Assembly (NCBI GenBank): GCA_900110015.1 | Contig: FOCD01000002.1 | Span: 124,001 to 188,000 of the forward strand | Source of the DNA: Terribacillus saccharophilus | Lineage (GTDB): Bacteria; Bacillota; Bacilli; Bacillales; Amphibacillaceae | Direction: 5' to 3' | DNA: 64,000 nucleotides | In this document: positions 1-11,921 of the stretch, piece after piece | Layout of the letters: each line of letters starts with the position of its first letter | Position numbering within the stretch: the stretch's first letter is position 1 | The notes under the pieces: model-generated | What the model saw: the letters and a program-made list of their open reading frames with translations, nothing else | The model's database searches: none | Told to the model about the DNA's origin: nothing | Made by a program: the position numbers and the translations under genes

Positions 1-5
1 TTACC

Positions 6-272
6 ATGGCAGAAAAAACAATGACTATCACAGATGAGACTGGCGTTCACGCTCGTCCGGCAACAATCTTAGTAAATAAAGCGGGCGGATTCAAATCCGA
101 CATCCAGCTTGCATACAACGGTAAAAGCGTTAACCTTAAATCTATCATGGGTGTTATGAGCCTAGGTATTCCACAAGGTGCTGAAATCACGATCTCTGCT
201 GAAGGCGACGATGCAGAAGAAGCAGTCAACACAATTGCGGAAACAATCAAAAGCGAAGGCCTAGGAGAATAA
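6..272 (+). CDS. ptsH: Phosphocarrier protein HPr
   Basis: 88-residue HPr, the small cytoplasmic phosphocarrier of the sugar phosphotransferase system. Both regulatory sites are visible: catalytic His15 in GVHARPA, phosphorylated by enzyme I, and Ser46 in [10 protein letters not shown], the HPr kinase site that makes HPr the co-repressor of CcpA. Length and motifs match Bacillus HPr throughout. The gene sits 5 nt ahead of ptsI, the usual ptsHI operon. Its ribosome binding site and promoter lie before the window, so upstream ptsG or antiterminator control cannot be judged. Confidence 0.98.
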   Translation: MAEKTMTITDETGVHARPATILVNKAGGFKSDIQLAYNGKSVNLKSIMGVMSLGIPQGAEITISAEGDDAEEAVNTIAETIKSEGLGE

Positions 273-277
273 TTCCG

Positions 278-1993
278 ATGAGCATGATAAACGGAATTGC
301 AGCTTCAAATGGTATTGCTATTGCAAAAGCATACCATTTGGCTGTACCAGACCTCTCTTTCGATAAGACAACTGTTGCGAATGCGGAAGAAGAGATCAGC
401 CGTTTGGATGCTGCCCTCGAGATCAGCAAAAAAGAGTTGGAGAAAATCCGCGAGAATGCTCGTGTGTCACTTGGCGACGAGCATGCCGAGATTTTCTCGG
501 CTCATTTGCTTGTCTTGGCAGATCCAGAACTGATCAATCCTGTGAAAGACAACGTTCGCAATAATAACATTAATGCAGAAGCTGCTCTTGATGAGACAGC
601 TACAATGTTCATCGACATGTTCCGCAGCATGGACAATGAATATATGAAAGAACGCGCTGCTGACATCCAGGATGTTACAAAACGCGTTATGGCACACCTT
701 TTACAGGTATCCTTCCCGGATCCTGCACTTATAGACGAAGAAGTTATCATTATCGCTGAGGACCTGACTCCTTCTGATACAGCACAGCTAAACAAACAGT
801 TTGTGAAAGGGTTTACAACTGATATCGGCGGACGTACTTCCCACTCTGCCATTATGGCTCGTTCCCTTGAAATTCCTGCTGTTGTTGGTACGAAGTCCAT
901 CACATCTTCAGCTGCAAATGACGTTATGATTATTGTTGATGGTATTGAAGGTACTGTTATCATCGATCCAACAGAAGATGAACTAGCGACATACAGAGCA
1001 AAACAAGAAGCTTTCGAACAGCAAAAGCAAGAATGGGCGAAGCTGAAGAACGAACCGACTATTACAACAGACGGTGTTCATGTGGAGCTTGTTGCTAATA
1101 TCGGTACGCCAGAAGATGTTATCGGCGTTCAAAACAATGGCGGCGAAGGTGTTGGCCTTTACCGTACAGAGTTCCTTTACATGGGTAAGAGTGAGCTCCC
1201 AAGTGAGGACGAGCAGTTTGAATCCTACAAAGCTGTACTTGAAAACATGGGAGACAAGCCTGTCGTAGTTCGTACATTGGATATCGGCGGCGACAAAGAG
1301 CTAAGCTACTTGCAGCTTCCAAAAGAAATGAACCCGTTCCTAGGCTACCGCGCTATCCGCCTTTGCCTAGAGCGTGATGATATCTTCCGTGTTCAGCTTC
1401 GTGCTCTACTGCGTGCAAGCGTATACGGTAACTTGAAGATCATGTTCCCTATGATCGCTACATTGGAAGAGTTCCGCCAAGCAAAAGCTATCCTACTTGA
1501 AGAGAAAGATAAGCTTGTAGCAGATGGCGTGTCAGTCTCTGATTCTATCGAGATTGGTATCATGGTTGAGATCCCTTCTACTGCAGTTGCTGCGAAGCAA
1601 TTCGCGAAGGAAGTTGATTTCTTCAGCGTTGGAACAAACGACTTGATCCAGTACACAATGGCAGCTGACCGTATGAATGAACGCGTAAGCTACTTGTACC
1701 AGCCATACCACCCAGCAATCCTGAACCTAGTGCATAATGTTATTGAAGCAGCACATGCAGAAGGCAAATGGGCTGGCATGTGTGGTGAGATGGCAGGCGA
1801 TGCAATTGCAATCCCGCTTCTTCTAGGTCTTGGCCTTGATGAATTCAGCATGAGCGCAACAAGCATCTTGCCAGCAAGAACACAAATCACGAAGCTTTCC
1901 AAAGCAGAAATGCAGGAGCTAAGTCAAGAAGCATTGACTCTTAGCACTGCTGATGAAGTGGAACAGCTTGTCCGTCAGCGTACAGGACAATAA
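278..1993 (+). CDS. ptsI: Phosphoenolpyruvate-protein phosphotransferase (PTS enzyme I)
   Basis: 571-residue enzyme I, which takes phosphate from PEP and passes it to HPr. The N-terminal domain carries the active histidine in [12 protein letters not shown] (His189). The C-terminal PEP-binding barrel carries [29 protein letters not shown] and the proton-donor cysteine in GMCGEMAGD. The length is normal for the family. GGAG in the end of ptsH precedes the ATG, so the two genes are translationally close. A strong hairpin terminator follows directly. The protein is cytoplasmic and serves all PTS sugars of the cell. Confidence 0.98.
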   Translation: MSMINGIAASNGIAIAKAYHLAVPDLSFDKTTVANAEEEISRLDAALEISKKELEKIRENARVSLGDEHAEIFSAHLLVLADPELINPVKDNVRNNNINAEAALDETATMFIDMFRSMDNEYMKERAADIQDVTKRVMAHLLQVSFPDPALIDEEVIIIAEDLTPSDTAQLNKQFVKGFTTDIGGRTSHSAIMARSLEIPAVVGTKSITSSAANDVMIIVDGIEGTVIIDPTEDELATYRAKQEAFEQQKQEWAKLKNEPTITTDGVHVELVANIGTPEDVIGVQNNGGEGVGLYRTEFLYMGKSELPSEDEQFESYKAVLENMGDKPVVVRTLDIGGDKELSYLQLPKEMNPFLGYRAIRLCLERDDIFRVQLRALLRASVYGNLKIMFPMIATLEEFRQAKAILLEEKDKLVADGVSVSDSIEIGIMVEIPSTAVAAKQFAKEVDFFSVGTNDLIQYTMAADRMNERVSYLYQPYHPAILNLVHNVIEAAHAEGKWAGMCGEMAGDAIAIPLLLGLGLDEFSMSATSILPARTQITKLSKAEMQELSQEALTLSTADEVEQLVRQRTGQ

Positions 1994-2001
1994 ATTACGA
2001 A

Positions 2002-2035
2002 AAGAAGCTCTCGATAATTGAGAGCTTCTTTTTTA
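2002..2035. terminator. Bidirectional intrinsic terminator between ptsI and the GNAT gene
   Basis: An 11-bp perfect stem (AAGAAGCTCTC at 2002-2012, complement at 2020-2030) with a 7-nt loop and a T-run on the plus strand. The minus strand also ends in TTTT, so it can serve the convergent GNAT gene. Confidence 0.9.
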
Positions 2036-2038
2036 TTA

Positions 2039-2548
2039 TTAACTATTTTTCAAATCCATAATGAATCCCTTCACAACAATACCGTCATTCATTGGCTCTA
2101 AATCTTTTTCAGGCAGACGCACAAATCCTTTTTTCTCATAAAGTAACAATGCTTTCTCCATAAAAGAAGCTGTGTGAAGACCGATATGCTGCTCATTTCC
2201 TTTCTTTGAAACTTCTAAGCAATGATCAACAAGTGCTGCTCCAATCCCTTTTCCTCTAATGTCTGGATTAACAGAAAGCAGACGTATTTCAGGGTATTCC
2301 TGAACGCTATCGCTCCAATCATAAGCTCGAACAGAAGCTGGAAACAAGACCACACTCCCTACAATTACATTGTCCATCTCAGCTACATATATTTTAACGT
2401 CGCTTTTCAAGTCATTCTCAGAAATAAGTGTCCGCTCCAGAACTTCCCAGTGTTCTTTAGAAACAAGCTTTTTATATTCTATGTAACTTTTCAATCTTAA
2501 CTGTCTTACCGCTTCAATTTCTCCATGATTCATTTCTCTGATTTCCAA
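2039..2548 (-). CDS. GNAT family N-acetyltransferase
   Basis: About 169-residue single-domain GNAT acetyltransferase. The acetyl-CoA binding motif A is seen as IRLLSVNPDIRGKGIGAAL, followed by an ALLLYEKKGF motif B. Substrate unknown. I chose the TTG start at 2548 because a strong AAGGGAG Shine-Dalgarno (2557-2563) lies 8 nt ahead of it. The open frame extends to a GTG at 2570-2572, but that codon has no ribosome site and sits upstream of the SD itself. The gene is a single unit, convergent with ptsI and sharing its terminator. Confidence 0.8.
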   Translation of the reverse strand: MEIREMNHGEIEAVRQLRLKSYIEYKKLVSKEHWEVLERTLISENDLKSDVKIYVAEMDNVIVGSVVLFPASVRAYDWSDSVQEYPEIRLLSVNPDIRGKGIGAALVDHCLEVSKKGNEQHIGLHTASFMEKALLLYEKKGFVRLPEKDLEPMNDGIVVKGFIMDLKNS

Positions 2549-2687
2549 TTTGTCATCTCCCTTATGATCCACTTTTTATTCTAATCTATTTATTCATCAA
2601 GAGTCAGATTCTCTTTGTAAATTAATACGCTTATCACATATCACCTTTTTAACTTAAATTAAACGTGTCCGTCTAAAGACAGGTCAA

Positions 2688-2722
2688 TTAAAAACAGCTC
2701 TCCATAATGGAAAGCTGTTTTC
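2688..2722 (-). terminator. Intrinsic terminator of the iolG-iolI unit
   Basis: Directly after the iolI stop, AAAACAGCT (2691-2699) pairs with AGCTGTTTT (2713-2721), with an inner TCCA/TGGA helix. The minus-strand transcript ends in a T-run. Confidence 0.85.
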
Positions 2723-2723
2723 T

Positions 2724-3554
2724 TTATAGATATTGTGATACTACTTCCACCGTTGTCTCTTTAGCCTTCCTAATTACATCTTCCGCTTCCATCTCATAAT
2801 ACTCCGGTCGAAATAGCTCTACAGTTACTGCCCTGTCGTAGCCTTTTTCCTTCAATACAGATAGAATTCCTTCCAAATCAATCGCTCCGTGTCCTGGCCA
2901 TACACGATCTTCGTCCACAAGGTTTCCAATCGGAAAGTCTTCTGTATCATCCATATGAAGAATGAAAATCTTAGATATATCCGCCTGTTTTAGTGCATCC
3001 AAGCTTGAACCCATTGCGTGGAAATGGAAGCAATCTAGAACTAAACCTACGTTCGGGTTATCAACCGTCTGAATTATATCGTAAGCTTGCTCGAATGTAT
3101 TGATCGTACACTCTGGGTGGCCGACAAATTCCAATGCCAACTTAATCCCGTACGGTTCTGCAAGACCGGCTAATTCATTCAGGACATCCACACTGCTCGC
3201 TTTGATATCTTTCTTAAGTATTTTATCCTTGGTTACTAGCGGAACTACAACGATGTAAGGCACTTGTAATTTGTCCGCATAATCCAGCATTTGCTTAAAC
3301 TCATTTAGCAGTTCCTGATAATCTTCGTTACTGCGATTATTAAAGTATACAAGTGCATTCAGTGCCAGCGGTTTTATATTATGCTCCTTGAAATATTCTG
3401 CTAATTGATCCAAAGAATGCTGCTCCAGATACTCTGGCAGCTTGTCCATCGTACGGATTTCGATATAATCATAGCCATGCTGTTCACATAAATCGAGGTC
3501 AGTTGCTAGATTTGAATTTTTCAATGTTGTAGCTTGATTAAAACCTAGTTTCAT
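2724..3554 (-). CDS. iolI: Inosose isomerase, IolI-type TIM barrel
   Basis: 276-residue AP endonuclease 2-type TIM barrel that closely matches Bacillus IolI, which interconverts 2-keto-myo-inositol and 1-keto-D-chiro-inositol. Recognisable blocks are YDYIEIRTMDKLPEYL, PLALNALVYFNN, LALEFVGHP, LVLDCFHFHAMG, DRVWPGHGAIDL and VELFRPEYY. The Glu, Asp, His and Glu metal ligands lie in the last four. Two ATGs are adjacent; the second (3554) is 6 nt from AGGAGG and matches the family N-terminus MKLGFN. Located 59 nt downstream of iolG in a two-gene unit. The rest of the inositol pathway is not in the window. Confidence 0.88.
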   Translation of the reverse strand: MKLGFNQATTLKNSNLATDLDLCEQHGYDYIEIRTMDKLPEYLEQHSLDQLAEYFKEHNIKPLALNALVYFNNRSNEDYQELLNEFKQMLDYADKLQVPYIVVVPLVTKDKILKKDIKASSVDVLNELAGLAEPYGIKLALEFVGHPECTINTFEQAYDIIQTVDNPNVGLVLDCFHFHAMGSSLDALKQADISKIFILHMDDTEDFPIGNLVDEDRVWPGHGAIDLEGILSVLKEKGYDRAVTVELFRPEYYEMEAEDVIRKAKETTVEVVSQYL

Positions 3555-3613
3555 CATAATCCTCCTATTTCATTACTACATATGCTTGTAATATCTTCAT
3601 AGCTGTTTCCAAT

Positions 3614-4660
3614 TTATCTTAAAGCTTGAGCTTTTGCTGTTTTTTCCTTACTATAGAAAGCAGGCATACTCTCCAGCTCTATCGGCTCTCTCTGACCGGA
3701 TTCTTGCGCCTTCAGACATGCATCTGATGTAACTGCAGCTACATACCCCTCCCAAGCAGAAGGACCCTGCAACGCCTCTTGTTTGGCTACCTGATTGATA
3801 AACGCTTGTATTTCCTTATCATAAGCATCTTGGAAACGCACCTTCCAATCTTGTAAGACGTCCTTGCTTTGTTTCCCCTTATGTCGTATTTTAAGACTTT
3901 CCGTCTCGGGCAGACTTACGATTCCTTCTTCTCCAACTACCTCACATTGAATGTCATAACCATATTTAATATTTACAGACACTTCCGCTTGGATCAGTAC
4001 ACCTGATTCCGTTTCAAGTAAGATGACTTGCGGATCACGCAGATGTGGGAGAGCATGCTTATTTTTTCGTGGATATAGAACTTGAACAGAGACATAATTG
4101 TCTCCTAACAGCCAGTGCAGAATGTTTATTTCGTGGATCAAGGTATCCGTAATTGCCATATCTGTGGTGTAGGCTGCATCCACTTCTGGAGCACGATGAG
4201 CGCATTTAATCATGAGCGGTTCCCCTACCATTTTGGAATCAACAGCTTGTTTCAGCTGCTCATAGCCTTTGTCGAACTGCCTCATAAAGCCCACTTGCAC
4301 AATACGCTTACCATATTCCATTTCGTCCTGCATGATTGTTTTACAGCCTTTTGCGGTAACGGAAAGAGGTTTTTCACAGAAGACATATTTCCCGGCTTCT
4401 ATTGCTTTACGGACTGTTGCTTCGTGTGCTGGTCCGATGCTTGTGACAAATATCGCATCTACTTCCTCTGCATCTATCAATGCTTGATCATCTGGATAAA
4501 AGTTTGCTTCAATACCTAGTTCATTAAGGGCCTCTTCTGCTGCTGCATGATTAACATCTGTAACAGCCGTAATCTTCGCTCCTGATAATCTTTGTTCCAC
4601 CCTATTCATATGCTCTTTTCCAATAGCGCCTGTTCCAATTACTCCGATTCTTACTGTCAT
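3614..4660 (-). CDS. iolG: Inositol 2-dehydrogenase, Gfo/Idh/MocA family
   Basis: 348 residues. An N-terminal Rossmann fold (GVIGTGAIGKEH) is followed by CEKPL with the catalytic lysine near residue 97. The active-site run DTLIHEINILHWLL holds the Asp and His expected in inositol dehydrogenase. Sequence blocks such as AHRAPEVD, KNKHALPHLRDPQ and YGYDIQCEVVGEEG match Bacillus IolG. Predicted reaction: NAD-dependent oxidation of myo-inositol (or a stereoisomer) to scyllo-inosose. GGAGG lies 8 nt before ATG. It is the first gene of iolG-iolI. A related but distinct oxidoreductase occurs at 42287-43345. Confidence 0.85.
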   Translation of the reverse strand: MTVRIGVIGTGAIGKEHMNRVEQRLSGAKITAVTDVNHAAAEEALNELGIEANFYPDDQALIDAEEVDAIFVTSIGPAHEATVRKAIEAGKYVFCEKPLSVTAKGCKTIMQDEMEYGKRIVQVGFMRQFDKGYEQLKQAVDSKMVGEPLMIKCAHRAPEVDAAYTTDMAITDTLIHEINILHWLLGDNYVSVQVLYPRKNKHALPHLRDPQVILLETESGVLIQAEVSVNIKYGYDIQCEVVGEEGIVSLPETESLKIRHKGKQSKDVLQDWKVRFQDAYDKEIQAFINQVAKQEALQGPSAWEGYVAAVTSDACLKAQESGQREPIELESMPAFYSKEKTAKAQALR

Positions 4661-4835
4661 CTTGTTCTCCTCCTAAATGGCATGTTCCCCTCCGAAAAGG
4701 AAGTCATGAACGAGTAGCATTTCGCCCTCTATTTGGGTTAATAGCTTCTTATTCTAAGTAAAGAATTTCTTTCTCTTGCTATACCCTTTTTCGCCTTTTA
4801 GAACACTAGTGACCAAGATAACAACGGACAAAGAA

Positions 4836-4878
4836 AAAAAGCGGGACATTCGATGAATCTATCGAATGTCCCGCTTTA
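4836..4878 (-). terminator. Intrinsic terminator of the YoxD-like gene
   Basis: A perfect 17-bp inverted repeat (AAAGCGGGACATTCGAT at 4838-4854, complement at 4861-4877) with a 6-nt loop lies just past the stop. The minus-strand product ends in a run of Ts. Confidence 0.92.
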
Positions 4879-4888
4879 CTATTTAAAA

Positions 4889-5602
4889 TTAAGGATTTGT
4901 TGACCACAGACCAGCAGACTTAATAAATGTGCGGCTGTTTAATTTCAGCTGTGCCACGACAAACTCTGCAATGTCCTCAGACTGCATCACTTTTTCAGGA
5001 TTGCCATCTGTCAGCTTGTTTTCAAATGCCAAGTCGGTTGCCACTGTACTTGGCGTCAAGGCTGTTACTCGAATGTTGTGCTTGCGTACTTCCATTGCAA
5101 GGGATTCAGTCAATCCTAGCACACCGAATTTTGATGCACTGTAAGCACTTGTAGCTGGAGCACCTTTTTGACCAGCTGTAGATGATATGTTAATAATGTC
5201 CCCTGATTTCTGTTCGATCAAGTCCGGCAATACTGCGCGTGTGACGTTGTACACTCCTATCAGGTTCACATCAATGATATGCTTCCATTCTTCGGGATCA
5301 AGATCCATGAATCCACCAAACTTAGCGATACCGGCATTATTAATTAAGATATCGATTCCGCCTAATTCGTCTTTCACCTTGTTGACTGCTGCTGTGACAT
5401 CTTCCAAACTGGAAACATCCGCTGCAGCATAAGCTGTTTTTACTTCACCAAGATTTTCTGTTACTGCTTTAATATGTTCTTCAGAACGGCCAATTAAGCC
5501 GACATGAGCGCCTTCTGCTGCAAGTGCCTCTGCAATTGCTTTCCCAATGCCGCGTCCCCCGCCTGTAATGATAGCTTTTTTACCTTGTAATGATTGTGCC
5601 AT
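4889..5602 (-). CDS. SDR-family oxidoreductase (YoxD / 3-ketoacyl-reductase type)
   Basis: 237-residue classical short-chain dehydrogenase/reductase. It has the cofactor motif TGGGRGIG, the NNAG motif in [13 protein letters not shown], catalytic Ser in [11 protein letters not shown], and YxxxK in [12 protein letters not shown]. The C-terminal run [14 protein letters not shown] and overall length match Bacillus subtilis YoxD, annotated as a FabG-like reductase of unknown substrate. GAAGGAGG lies before ATG, and a sigma-A promoter is visible at 5636-5664. The gene is monocistronic with its own terminator. Confidence 0.85.
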   Translation of the reverse strand: MAQSLQGKKAIITGGGRGIGKAIAEALAAEGAHVGLIGRSEEHIKAVTENLGEVKTAYAAADVSSLEDVTAAVNKVKDELGGIDILINNAGIAKFGGFMDLDPEEWKHIIDVNLIGVYNVTRAVLPDLIEQKSGDIINISSTAGQKGAPATSAYSASKFGVLGLTESLAMEVRKHNIRVTALTPSTVATDLAFENKLTDGNPEKVMQSEDIAEFVVAQLKLNSRTFIKSAGLWSTNP

Positions 5603-5635
5603 TATGTATTTCCTCCTTCAATAAAACCATTCTTT

Positions 5636-5664
5636 ATATTATCAGCATGATGCAGGGTCAACAA
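5636..5664 (-). promoter_or_regulatory. Sigma-A promoter of the YoxD-like gene
   Basis: Read on the minus strand: -35 TTGTTG (5659-5664), 17-nt spacer, -10 TAATAT (5636-5641). This leaves a leader of roughly 30 nt before the start codon. The remainder of the 318-nt gap, up to the esterase terminator, shows no ORF or further element I can support. Confidence 0.6.
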
Positions 5665-5854
5665 GAGTTTTGCTCATCATGATGATATGAGATTTGGTAC
5701 AATAAACACTGTTATAAAATCCTTTTGTATTATTCGTCTTTTCACCAAAAACATACCTTGATAGTCACTAGTAAATTCCTATTCAAAAGGGGATAAGTGT
5801 TAATCCTTTTTTCGTTGAATTACAACATAAAAAAAGATAGTCTGTCTTTGGAAT

Positions 5855-5882
5855 AAGAAAAGCCAGCATTATATGCTGGCCT
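5855..5882 (-). terminator. Intrinsic terminator of the esterase gene
   Basis: GCCAGCAT (5862-5869) and ATGCTGGC (5873-5880) form an 8-bp stem. The minus-strand transcript continues into TTTTCTT. Confidence 0.82.
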
Positions 5883-5920
5883 TATACTATTATTTTTATC
5901 GAGCACCTAATATATAAAAA

Positions 5921-6664
5921 TTATAATGTTGATTCAATAAATTCCAGTGTTTTTTCGATAATAATTTGCTGATCATAATCAAGGGTTGCAACATGATAGC
6001 TGTTTCTTAATGGATATAATATCTTTCTTTCAGCTGCAATCTCATCATGGATGAGCTGCGCATTTGCCGGTGGAACTACATGATCCTCATCTGATACAAA
6101 AATTAATGCAGGGCATGTAACCTTGGAAAGGTCCCCTCTCACCTTCTCCATTAACTGCAAGATTTCTTTGACAGATTGAACCGACGTTTTTTCATAAGCT
6201 AGCTCTTTTACTTGAGGATTTTTTATATCAGAGCCAATAGCATCCAAATACCTAACTTCTCCTAACTCATGAACATTTTCCATCGATGGTACGGTTACTG
6301 CTGCATTGATTGGAATGATTGCATGGATGTCCGGATACTTTTCCGCCATATATAATGTCAGTGTCCCCCCCATCGATAGGCCTGTGACAAAGATCGTATC
6401 ACACCGTTCCTTCAGCCAGTGATAGCCTTCTTCAATCGAAGCAATCCAATCCATATACGTTGCTTGTTCCATATCTTCATAGTGTGTTCCATGCCCTTGA
6501 AGGCGAGGTCCACAAACAGTGTAACCAGCTTTGGCGTACGCCTCTCCCAATGGGCGCATACTCTGGGTTGACCCTGTAAATCCATGGGATACGAGAATTC
6601 CTATGCGATTTCCCTCGAAGTAAAAAGGTTCTGCATCTTTTAGAACCGGATATTGAATTGACAT
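5921..6664 (-). CDS. Alpha/beta-hydrolase, Est30-type carboxylesterase / monoacylglycerol lipase
   Basis: 247-residue alpha/beta-hydrolase of the Est30/YvaK group. The catalytic triad can be placed: Ser97 in GLSMGG, Asp194 in VSDEDHVV, and His224 in NSYHVATLD. The oxyanion region is LVSHGFTGST. Family members hydrolyse short-chain esters or monoacylglycerols in the cytosol. AAGGAGG lies ahead of ATG. Upstream is a promoter whose predicted start point is covered by a perfect cre site, so CcpA repression during growth on preferred sugars is likely. The unit is monocistronic. Confidence 0.85.
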   Translation of the reverse strand: MSIQYPVLKDAEPFYFEGNRIGILVSHGFTGSTQSMRPLGEAYAKAGYTVCGPRLQGHGTHYEDMEQATYMDWIASIEEGYHWLKERCDTIFVTGLSMGGTLTLYMAEKYPDIHAIIPINAAVTVPSMENVHELGEVRYLDAIGSDIKNPQVKELAYEKTSVQSVKEILQLMEKVRGDLSKVTCPALIFVSDEDHVVPPANAQLIHDEIAAERKILYPLRNSYHVATLDYDQQIIIEKTLEFIESTL

Positions 6665-6732
6665 CTGACTCCTCCTTATCTCAGCGTGTTAATTGAGTTT
6701 CAATATGATTACTGTAATTTCGTCACTTTAAA

Positions 6733-6780
6733 TTGAAAGCGTTCTCTTTATTATTTTAGCACATTACCCATACAAACCAA
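6733..6780 (-). promoter_or_regulatory. Promoter with overlapping cre site upstream of the esterase
   Basis: On the minus strand: -35 TTGGTT (6775-6780), 16-nt spacer, -10 TAAAAT (6753-6758). The plus-strand sequence TTGAAAGCGTTCTCT (6733-6747) fits the cre consensus WTGNAANCGNWNNCW at every fixed position and covers the expected start point near 6746. That position implies CcpA/HPr-Ser-P repression. Confidence 0.6.
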
Positions 6781-6800
6781 TGGAGAACGTCTTTGTAAAC

Positions 6801-6837
6801 AAAAAAGAGGATGAGCTAAGCTGCTCATCCTCTTTCA
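6801..6837 (-). terminator. Intrinsic terminator at the end of the glycolytic operon
   Basis: A 13-bp perfect stem (AAAGAGGATGAGC at 6804-6816, complement at 6823-6835) lies just past the eno stop. The minus-strand T-run is TTTTTT. Confidence 0.92.
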
Positions 6838-6845
6838 TTTTATGC

Positions 6846-9683
<2,838 letters not shown>

Positions 9684-9687
<4 letters not shown>

Positions 9688-10442
9688 TTTGCACCAGCCT
9701 CCACAAGCGCTAGGAAGGAATCAGCTTCCAGGCTTGCACCGCCGACTAGAGCGCCGTCGATATCAGATTCAGAAAGTAGTTCGTCCACGTTTGCTGGCTT
9801 TACGCTTCCCCCGTATTGGATGCGTACAGCGTCAGCTGCTTCAGCGGATACTTTCTCTTTTACAACATTACGGATGAAGGTGCAGACTTCATTCGCTTGC
9901 TGTGCTGTTGCAGTTTTACCAGTACCGATAGCCCATACTGGCTCATAAGCAAGAATTACTGTTGAAACTTGTTCAGCAGACAGACCTTCCAAAGCCTTTT
10001 CGACTTGGCCGCCGACTACTTCATTTGTTTTGTCAGCTTCACGCTCTTCAAGCGTTTCGCCGATGCAGACGATTGGAGTAATACCATGCTGTAATGCTGC
10101 ATGTGTCTTCTTGTTAACAGACTCGTCTGTTTCGTTGTAATATTCACGACGCTCGGAGTGTCCGATTACCGCATATTCCACACCAATGCTTTTCAGTGCT
10201 GTTGGGCTGATTTCACCAGTGAATGCGCCGCTTTCTTCATAATGCATTGTTTGAGCAGCGATCTTAAGGTCCGTACCCTCTGTAAGCTTCACTAGCTCAG
10301 TCAAATACAATGCCGGTGCACAAACAATTGCTTCTGCTTTGTCACTGGATGGAATCTTCGCTTTCGTCGCTTCGATGAATTCTTTTGCTTCAGAAATTGT
10401 TTTGTTCATTTTCCAGTTTCCTGCGATGACGTTTTTACGCAT
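9684..10442 (-). CDS. tpiA: Triosephosphate isomerase
   Basis: 252-residue TIM barrel interconverting dihydroxyacetone phosphate and glyceraldehyde-3-phosphate. Visible catalytic residues are Asn and Lys in GNWKMNKT, His in [11 protein letters not shown], and Glu in [15 protein letters not shown]. Phosphate-binding GGSVKPAN and GALVGGASL follow. The gene is the third of pgk-tpiA-gpmI-eno. It begins 23 nt after pgk and ends in an ATGA overlap with gpmI. Confidence 0.98.
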
Positions 10443-10465
10443 AGTTCTCCATCCCTTCAGTCTTT

Positions 10466-11647
10466 TTATTTGTCGTTCAATGCAGCTACACCAGGCAGCT
10501 CTTTGCCTTCCATAAATTCAAGGCTTGCACCGCCGCCAGTGGAGATATGATCCATTTTGTCAGCAAGACCGAATTTCTCTACTGCTGCAGCAGAGTCTCC
10601 GCCACCGATGATAGAGAATCCTTCTCCTTCTGCCAGTGCTTCCCCAACTGCTTTTGTTCCTTCAGCAAATGCGTTCAATTCAAACACACCCATTGGTCCG
10701 TTCCAGATGATTAGTTTGGAATCTTTAACGATTTGCTTGTAAGTTTCACGAGTTTTTGGTCCGATGTCCAACGCTTCCCAGTCAGCAGGAATTTCTTCGA
10801 TGCTTACTTCGCGCTTGTTGGCATCTTCGGAGAAATCATCAGCAACAACAACATCCTCAGGCATTACCATATTGACGCCTTTGTCTTTTGCTTTTTGCAT
10901 GAATTCTTTCGCCAAATCGATTTTATCTTCTTCAAGCAAGGATTTTCCGATCTCATAGCCGCGTGCTTTAATGAATGTATAAGCTAAACCGCCGCCGATG
11001 ATCAAATTATCAACCTTATCAAGCAAGTTATCGATAACACCAATCTTATCTTTTACTTTTGCACCGCCAATGATGGCAGTGAATGGTCGTTCCGGATTAG
11101 ATAATGCTTTACCAAGTACTTCTAGTTCACGCTCCAAAAGCAAACCTGCAACAGCTGGCAGATGTTTTGCTACTCCTTCTGTAGATGCATGAGCACGGTG
11201 TGCAGCACCGAATGCGTCATTTACATACACATCAGCTATGGAAGCAAATGCTTTCGCTAATTCTGGATCGTTTTTCTCTTCACCAGCTTCAAAGCGTACA
11301 TTTTCGATAAGAAGTACATCACCATCAGCAAGACCTTCTACTGCTTGGTTCACTTCTTCGCCTTGTACTTGATCAACTTTAACGACTTCCTTATCAAGCA
11401 AATCGCTAAGACGCTGAGCAACAGGGTCCAAACGCAAATCTTCTTTTACTTCGCCTTTCGGGCGGCCAAGGTGGCTGGCAAGAATCACTTTTGCTCCTTG
11501 TTCGACAAGATGCTTGATTGTCGGAAGGGCAGCCTTGATGCGTGTATCATCAGTTACAGTGCCATTTTCCATTGGTACGTTGAAATCCACACGGCAGAAA
11601 ACTTTCTTACCGGCTACATCAATATCGCGGATTGATTTCTTGTTCAT
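10466..11647 (-). CDS. pgk: Phosphoglycerate kinase
   Basis: 393-residue two-domain kinase making ATP and 3-phosphoglycerate from 1,3-bisphosphoglycerate. Substrate-binding motifs [22 protein letters not shown] and [13 protein letters not shown] lie in the N-lobe. [26 protein letters not shown] and [13 protein letters not shown] mark the nucleotide lobe. GAGGAGG lies ahead of the ATG. Unlike the common continuous operon, 274 nt separate it from gapA. That gap holds a gapA terminator and a promoter candidate, so pgk-tpiA-gpmI-eno probably has its own transcript. Confidence 0.98.
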   Translation of the reverse strand: MNKKSIRDIDVAGKKVFCRVDFNVPMENGTVTDDTRIKAALPTIKHLVEQGAKVILASHLGRPKGEVKEDLRLDPVAQRLSDLLDKEVVKVDQVQGEEVNQAVEGLADGDVLLIENVRFEAGEEKNDPELAKAFASIADVYVNDAFGAAHRAHASTEGVAKHLPAVAGLLLERELEVLGKALSNPERPFTAIIGGAKVKDKIGVIDNLLDKVDNLIIGGGLAYTFIKARGYEIGKSLLEEDKIDLAKEFMQKAKDKGVNMVMPEDVVVADDFSEDANKREVSIEEIPADWEALDIGPKTRETYKQIVKDSKLIIWNGPMGVFELNAFAEGTKAVGEALAEGEGFSIIGGGDSAAAVEKFGLADKMDHISTGGGASLEFMEGKELPGVAALNDK

Positions 11648-11773
11648 ATTTACGCCTCCTCGAATACTTGTTACCTATGTATCTGTTCTCTTTATTCACC
11701 CATCACGACAGGTCTGTTCCTTGTGTTGACTAACTAACTATCGGCATTAGCTAGAACCAGAAACAAAAACTAC

Positions 11774-11802
11774 AGTATAAGCAACAGCCCTTCAAGAGTA
11801 AA
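11774..11802 (-). promoter_or_regulatory. Candidate promoter for pgk-tpiA-gpmI-eno
   Basis: On the minus strand: -35 TTTACT (11797-11802), 17-nt spacer, -10 TATACT (11774-11779), giving a leader of about 120 nt to pgk. It lies downstream of the gapA terminator, where a separate promoter would be needed. The match is moderate. Confidence 0.45.
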
Positions 11803-11865
11803 AGTCCTCCTTAAAGGTCTCTTACTTATCCTTCTGACGTCAGTTAGAAAAAAAGAACAGGCATA

Positions 11866-11900
11866 GGTTAAAAGGGAGGGAGGTGCTCCTCCCTCCCTTT
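11866..11900 (-). terminator. Terminator after gapA
   Basis: A perfect 13-bp stem (AAAGGGAGGGAGG at 11871-11883, complement at 11888-11900) with a 4-nt loop lies 20 nt after the gapA stop. The T-run is short (TTTT), so partial read-through into pgk is possible. Confidence 0.8.
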
Positions 11901-11921
11901 CTACCATTGCTTATTTAAAAA

